Shown here one piece after another: positions 61,231 to 64,000 of a stretch of DNA of 64,000 bases (position 1 is the stretch's first letter; the number at the start of each line of letters is the position of its first letter). Source of the stretch: JAUVXJ01 sp034411995. Lineage in GTDB: Bacteria; Chloroflexota; Anaerolineae; UBA7937; B3-Chlor. Location of the stretch: contig DAOUME010000026.1 in assembly GCA_034411995.1 (NCBI GenBank), positions 372,001 through 436,000 of the forward strand. Direction: 5' to 3'. The translations under genes were made by a program, and so were the position numbers. The notes beneath the pieces are model-generated. The model was given only the letters and a program-made list of their open reading frames with translations, was not told the origin of the DNA and did no database searches.

Positions 61231-62229
61231 ATGTCATTCATGGCGTCCGCAATCCGTAAGAAGGACAAGAAGAAGAAGGCAGAGGCCCAGCCCCAGCGCG
61301 AAACGAGACTGGTCAATCCGGTCTCCGTCACCCTCTGCGCGATCATCATCGTGGCTGTGAGTGCCGTGGCTGCCCTGATGGCGAGCCTGAGGATGCCGGA
61401 GCTATGGATATCGGCCTTCTCGTGCATCGGCCTCCTCGTGGCGTTCTACCTGCTCTTCGCTCTCAAGATCGCGCAGCAATGGGAGAAGGCCATCGTGCTC
61501 CGGCTCGGCAGGTTCCACCGTCTTGCAGGACCTGGACCGTTCTGGATTCTGCCCATCGTGGACAACGTCCCGAGCTGGATCGACCACCGCGTCATGGTCA
61601 CACCGTTCAACGCCGAACGTACGCTCACCAAGGACACGGTGCCGGTGAGCATAGATGCGGTGCTCTTCTGGGTCGTATGGGACGCCGAGAAAGCGGCTCT
61701 CGAGGTCGAGGACTACGAGATAGCCATCGCCTGGGCAGCCCAGACAGCGCTGCGCGACATCATCGGCAGGATGATGCTGTCGGACATCCTCGTCGGCCGG
61801 GAGATGATAGACGAGGAACTGCAGCACATCATCGACGAGCGCACCACCCCCTGGGGGATCACCGTCCAGTCCGTCGAGATCCGGGACATCATCATCCCCG
61901 AGGAATTGGAGGACACCATGTCGCGCCAGGCTCAGGCGGAGAGGGAGCGACAGGCCAGGGTGATCCTGGGTGAGTCGGAGAAACAGATTGCAGAGAGCTT
62001 CCTGGAGGCTGGGAGGACCTACGAGAACCACCCGACAGCACTGCACCTGAGGGCCATGAATATGCTCTTCGAGGGACTCAAGGAAAAGGGAGCCATGCTG
62101 ATCGTCCCCTCCAGCGCCGTAGACACCATGAACCTGGGAGGACTCGCGGGCCTTGCCGCGTACACAGGCGGCGTTCTCCCTCAGGATGCCGGGGCGAAAG
62201 AGGGGGGAGACCAGCCACCCGAAATGTGA
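61231..62229 (+). CDS. Slipin / SPFH-domain membrane protein
   Basis: The 332-residue protein has a charged N-terminus, two hydrophobic segments (about residues 31-50 and 57-77), and an SPFH/band 7 domain: EKAIVLRLGRFHRLAGPGPF, PFNAERTLTKDTVPVSIDAV, ERTTPWGITVQSVEIRDI. It ends in a helical region with SRQAQAERERQARV. Slipins (stomatin-like) sit in the membrane, oligomerise and often associate with NfeD proteases. NfeD is not adjacent. It begins three bases after the GntR stop, with GGAGG overlapping that stop. Confidence 0.85.
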   Translation: MSFMASAIRKKDKKKKAEAQPQRETRLVNPVSVTLCAIIIVAVSAVAALMASLRMPELWISAFSCIGLLVAFYLLFALKIAQQWEKAIVLRLGRFHRLAGPGPFWILPIVDNVPSWIDHRVMVTPFNAERTLTKDTVPVSIDAVLFWVVWDAEKAALEVEDYEIAIAWAAQTALRDIIGRMMLSDILVGREMIDEELQHIIDERTTPWGITVQSVEIRDIIIPEELEDTMSRQAQAERERQARVILGESEKQIAESFLEAGRTYENHPTALHLRAMNMLFEGLKEKGAMLIVPSSAVDTMNLGGLAGLAAYTGGVLPQDAGAKEGGDQPPEM

Positions 62230-62252
62230 TCCACCATCTCGCTGCGGAGTCA

Positions 62253-62279
62253 CTGGCCATATCGGCATACGATGGCCAG
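62253..62279. repeat. Perfect inverted repeat after the slipin gene
   Basis: CTGGCCAT, 11-base loop and ATGGCCAG. There is no U-tract, so it may be a protein site or an mRNA-stabilising hairpin. Confidence 0.4.
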
Positions 62280-62352
62280 AGCACCGGGCGCAGGCCAGGC
62301 ACGTCTCACCCCTTTGCGCCGGGCCGTCTCCCGGCTGCGGAAGGGTGAGCGG

Positions 62353-63903
62353 ATGAGAGCCAGACCACTGAAGATCGGCATCGCTGCCCTGCTCTTCGCC
62401 ACTTGCCTGGGCTGCTATTTCCTGACCCTCGCACCGACCATCACCTGGGAGCACGATGGCGCCGATAGTGGAGACCTGGTCACCGCAGCCTACACCCTCG
62501 GTATCGCTCATCCGCCAGGCTACCCGTTGTTCATCCTGCTGGCCAGGCTCTTCATACTATTGCCTTTCGGCGAGGTGGCATACAGAGTCAACCTGATGTC
62601 GGCGGTCCTCGCCGCCAGCGCAGCCACTGTGGTCTATCTGGTCATACTACTACTCCGTCCTCGTGACCTCCCCGCGCCAGGGACGCTCCCCATCGCTGCC
62701 GCATCTGCGCTGCTCCTGGGGCTCTCCCGCACCTTCTGGGCCCAGGCCGTGATCGCCGAAGTCTACAGCCTGAACGCCCTCCTGGTGGCCCTACTTATCC
62801 TCTTCGTTATCCTCTACAGCCACACTGAAGGGCGAAAGTGGCTCTGGGCCACGGCGCTGGCGCTGGGTCTCGGTCTGAGCAACCACTTCTCGGTGCTCTT
62901 GTTCGTGCCTGGCACCCTGTTCCTCATCCTCAAGAGGCGGCGTCCGCAGCCTGCCACCTGTCTGGGAGCGGTGGCCTTCTTCCTGCTGGGGCTGAGCCCG
63001 TATCTCTACCTGCCCTTGCGCTCCGCGCAACATCCACCGCTGGTCTGGGGCGACCCTCATACCTGGTCTGGTTTCTGGTGGACCGTGTCGGCCAGAATCT
63101 ACGGACAGTACTTCCTGGGGCTACCGCTAGCCTACCTGCCGGCGCGCATCACCAGTTGGCTCGCTATGTTGCGCCAGCAGTTCACGTGGCTAGGTTTGGC
63201 CCTCGGGCTGGCTGGGGTGTGGGAGCTGTGGGAGGAGAACCGCCAGTGGCTGGTCTACTCCCTGACCTCGTTCGGAGCCGTCGTGATCTACTCGGTCACC
63301 TATGACACCACGGATTCCTACGTCTACCTCATACCATCCTACGTCATCTTCACCGTGTGGGTGGCGTGTGGCGCCTGGTACCTGCTTCGGGAAATCTGGC
63401 TGCCCTGGGCCACAAGAAGACGGGACCGCGGTTGGAACGGGTCCCGTCTGATCTGGGTTCCCAGCCTGTGCTTATTCTTGCTCCCGGTGCTGGTGGCCCG
63501 AACAAACCTGCCAGCGGTGAACCTGAGCGCTGACAGGGAAGCCTACGACTACGCGGCGCAGGTCTTCGCCTCCACCCCTCCCGACGCCGTGGTCCTGGCC
63601 GACACGGACGCCCACATCTTCTCCCTGTGGTACGTTCGCTACGTCGTGGCCACCGAGCCAGCGGCGGTTGTCGTGGCCGAAGGTCTCTTTCAGTACCAGT
63701 GGTACAGAGACGCGCTGCGCCGTGACCATCCTCAGCTCATCATTCCAGACGGCGAGGGCGATCCCCACGCCCAGATCTTCGGTTTCCTGGAGGCCAACCT
63801 GCCCCGACGCCCCATCTACCTCACGGACCGCGAAGACTGGATCCTGGAACGGTACGGGCTTGCCGCCACTGGGACCCTCTACAAGTTGGGGGTGAAAGGA
63901 TAG
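62353..63903 (+). CDS. DUF2723-family polytopic membrane protein
   Basis: The 516-residue protein has about ten hydrophobic segments. The first loop contains APTITWEHDGADSGDLVTAA, then LGIAHPPGYPLFILLARLF, the signature of DUF2723 (PF11028). The Asp-containing loop is typical of GT-C-like glycosyltransferases, though no activity is assigned in general. Late residues include a soluble part with LADTDAHIFSLWY. ATG 62353 has GGGTGAGCGG upstream and is preferred to an ATG at 62272. It converges with a partial reverse gene and may share about 25 bases with it. Confidence 0.85.
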   Translation: MRARPLKIGIAALLFATCLGCYFLTLAPTITWEHDGADSGDLVTAAYTLGIAHPPGYPLFILLARLFILLPFGEVAYRVNLMSAVLAASAATVVYLVILLLRPRDLPAPGTLPIAAASALLLGLSRTFWAQAVIAEVYSLNALLVALLILFVILYSHTEGRKWLWATALALGLGLSNHFSVLLFVPGTLFLILKRRRPQPATCLGAVAFFLLGLSPYLYLPLRSAQHPPLVWGDPHTWSGFWWTVSARIYGQYFLGLPLAYLPARITSWLAMLRQQFTWLGLALGLAGVWELWEENRQWLVYSLTSFGAVVIYSVTYDTTDSYVYLIPSYVIFTVWVACGAWYLLREIWLPWATRRRDRGWNGSRLIWVPSLCLFLLPVLVARTNLPAVNLSADREAYDYAAQVFASTPPDAVVLADTDAHIFSLWYVRYVVATEPAAVVVAEGLFQYQWYRDALRRDHPQLIIPDGEGDPHAQIFGFLEANLPRRPIYLTDREDWILERYGLAATGTLYKLGVKG

Positions 63904-64000
63904 GTCACTTCCCATTCACCGCCCGTCGATCTCATCTCTACCAGCAAGCGGGCCACCTTGCCCGTGCCTCCAAGCTTGTAATGCAATATCACCTTGAAGT
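63879..64000 (-). CDS. C-terminus of a reverse-strand gene entering from the right edge
   Basis: The frame is open from the window end to the stop at 63879, giving a tail ending in LVEMRSTGGEWEVTYPF. Its codon choice is GC-ending like the neighbours. Only about 40 residues are visible and I do not recognise a family. Confidence 0.35.
   Translation of the reverse strand, partial: FKVILHYKLGGTGKVARLLVEMRSTGGEWEVTYPFTPNL

Noticed and set aside
1..64000. tRNA genes, CRISPR arrays and IS elements
   Set aside because: No T-arm/acceptor pattern outside coding regions, no regularly spaced repeats, and no transposase motif was seen.

Overview
This is a GC-rich bacterial chromosome segment without rRNA, tRNA, IS elements or CRISPR. 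Several traits point to a Chloroflexota (Anaerolineae-like) or related deep-branching bacterium: Pro/Thr-rich linkers in front of LysM, a DUF1616 protein, a zinc-ribbon cold-shock protein, split transketolase, large DUF2723 and PMT-like membrane proteins, a geranylgeranyl-reductase-family flavoprotein, and housekeeping promoters that nearly all read TTGxxx-17-TAxxAT. The assignment is an inference from family content; no marker gene fixes it.

Positions 1-33,400 form one very long, almost entirely forward cell-surface glycan locus. It starts after a partial nucleotidyltransferase-like gene with an O-antigen-ligase/polymerase. A translationally coupled block follows: GT2 and GT4 glycosyltransferases, a B12-type radical SAM enzyme, a SPASM-like radical SAM enzyme, a thymidylate-kinase-like P-loop kinase, an alkaline-phosphatase-superfamily hydrolase and PMT-like membrane proteins. 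An ABC O-polysaccharide exporter (Wzm/Wzt with a C-terminal cargo-binding domain) comes next; a four-helix-bundle gene bounded by AT-rich repeats is wedged between its two subunits. Methyltransferases, a CgeB-like glycosyltransferase, two decayed epimerase/GDP-fucose-synthase remnants and seven more glycosyltransferases, including duplicated paralogues, complete the locus.

Positions 33,400-46,000 are a mixed envelope region: a DUF1616-LysM fusion, a geranylgeranyl-reductase-like flavoprotein overlapping a CPBP protease, a protein with an N-terminal Cys/His module, a small reverse-strand membrane protein with its own promoter and terminator, a secreted glycosidase-like protein, a one-polypeptide ABC-2 transporter, a PMT/DUF2142-like protein, a DUF1028 protein, a VTT-domain protein and an LPG-synthase-TM protein.

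Positions 46,100-58,700 are metabolic. The forward genes are the two halves of transketolase, a GlcF/LutA-like iron-sulfur protein and glycerate 2-kinase. They converge on reverse-strand larA, a 1,225-residue SHMT-GcvT-GcvT fusion, a hotdog thioesterase, fabF and plsX. Together they suggest one-carbon/glycine/serine/glycerate flux next to fatty-acid and phospholipid synthesis.

Positions 58,700-64,000 start with a divergent regulatory region. A near-consensus reverse promoter precedes about 440 noncoding bases before plsX, and a near-consensus forward promoter precedes a long rpsU leader containing an intrinsic terminator. Forward genes are rpsU, a zinc-ribbon cold-shock protein, a DksA/TraR protein, then a perfect-consensus promoter with a palindromic operator driving a YtrA-type regulator and a slipin, and finally a DUF2723 membrane protein.
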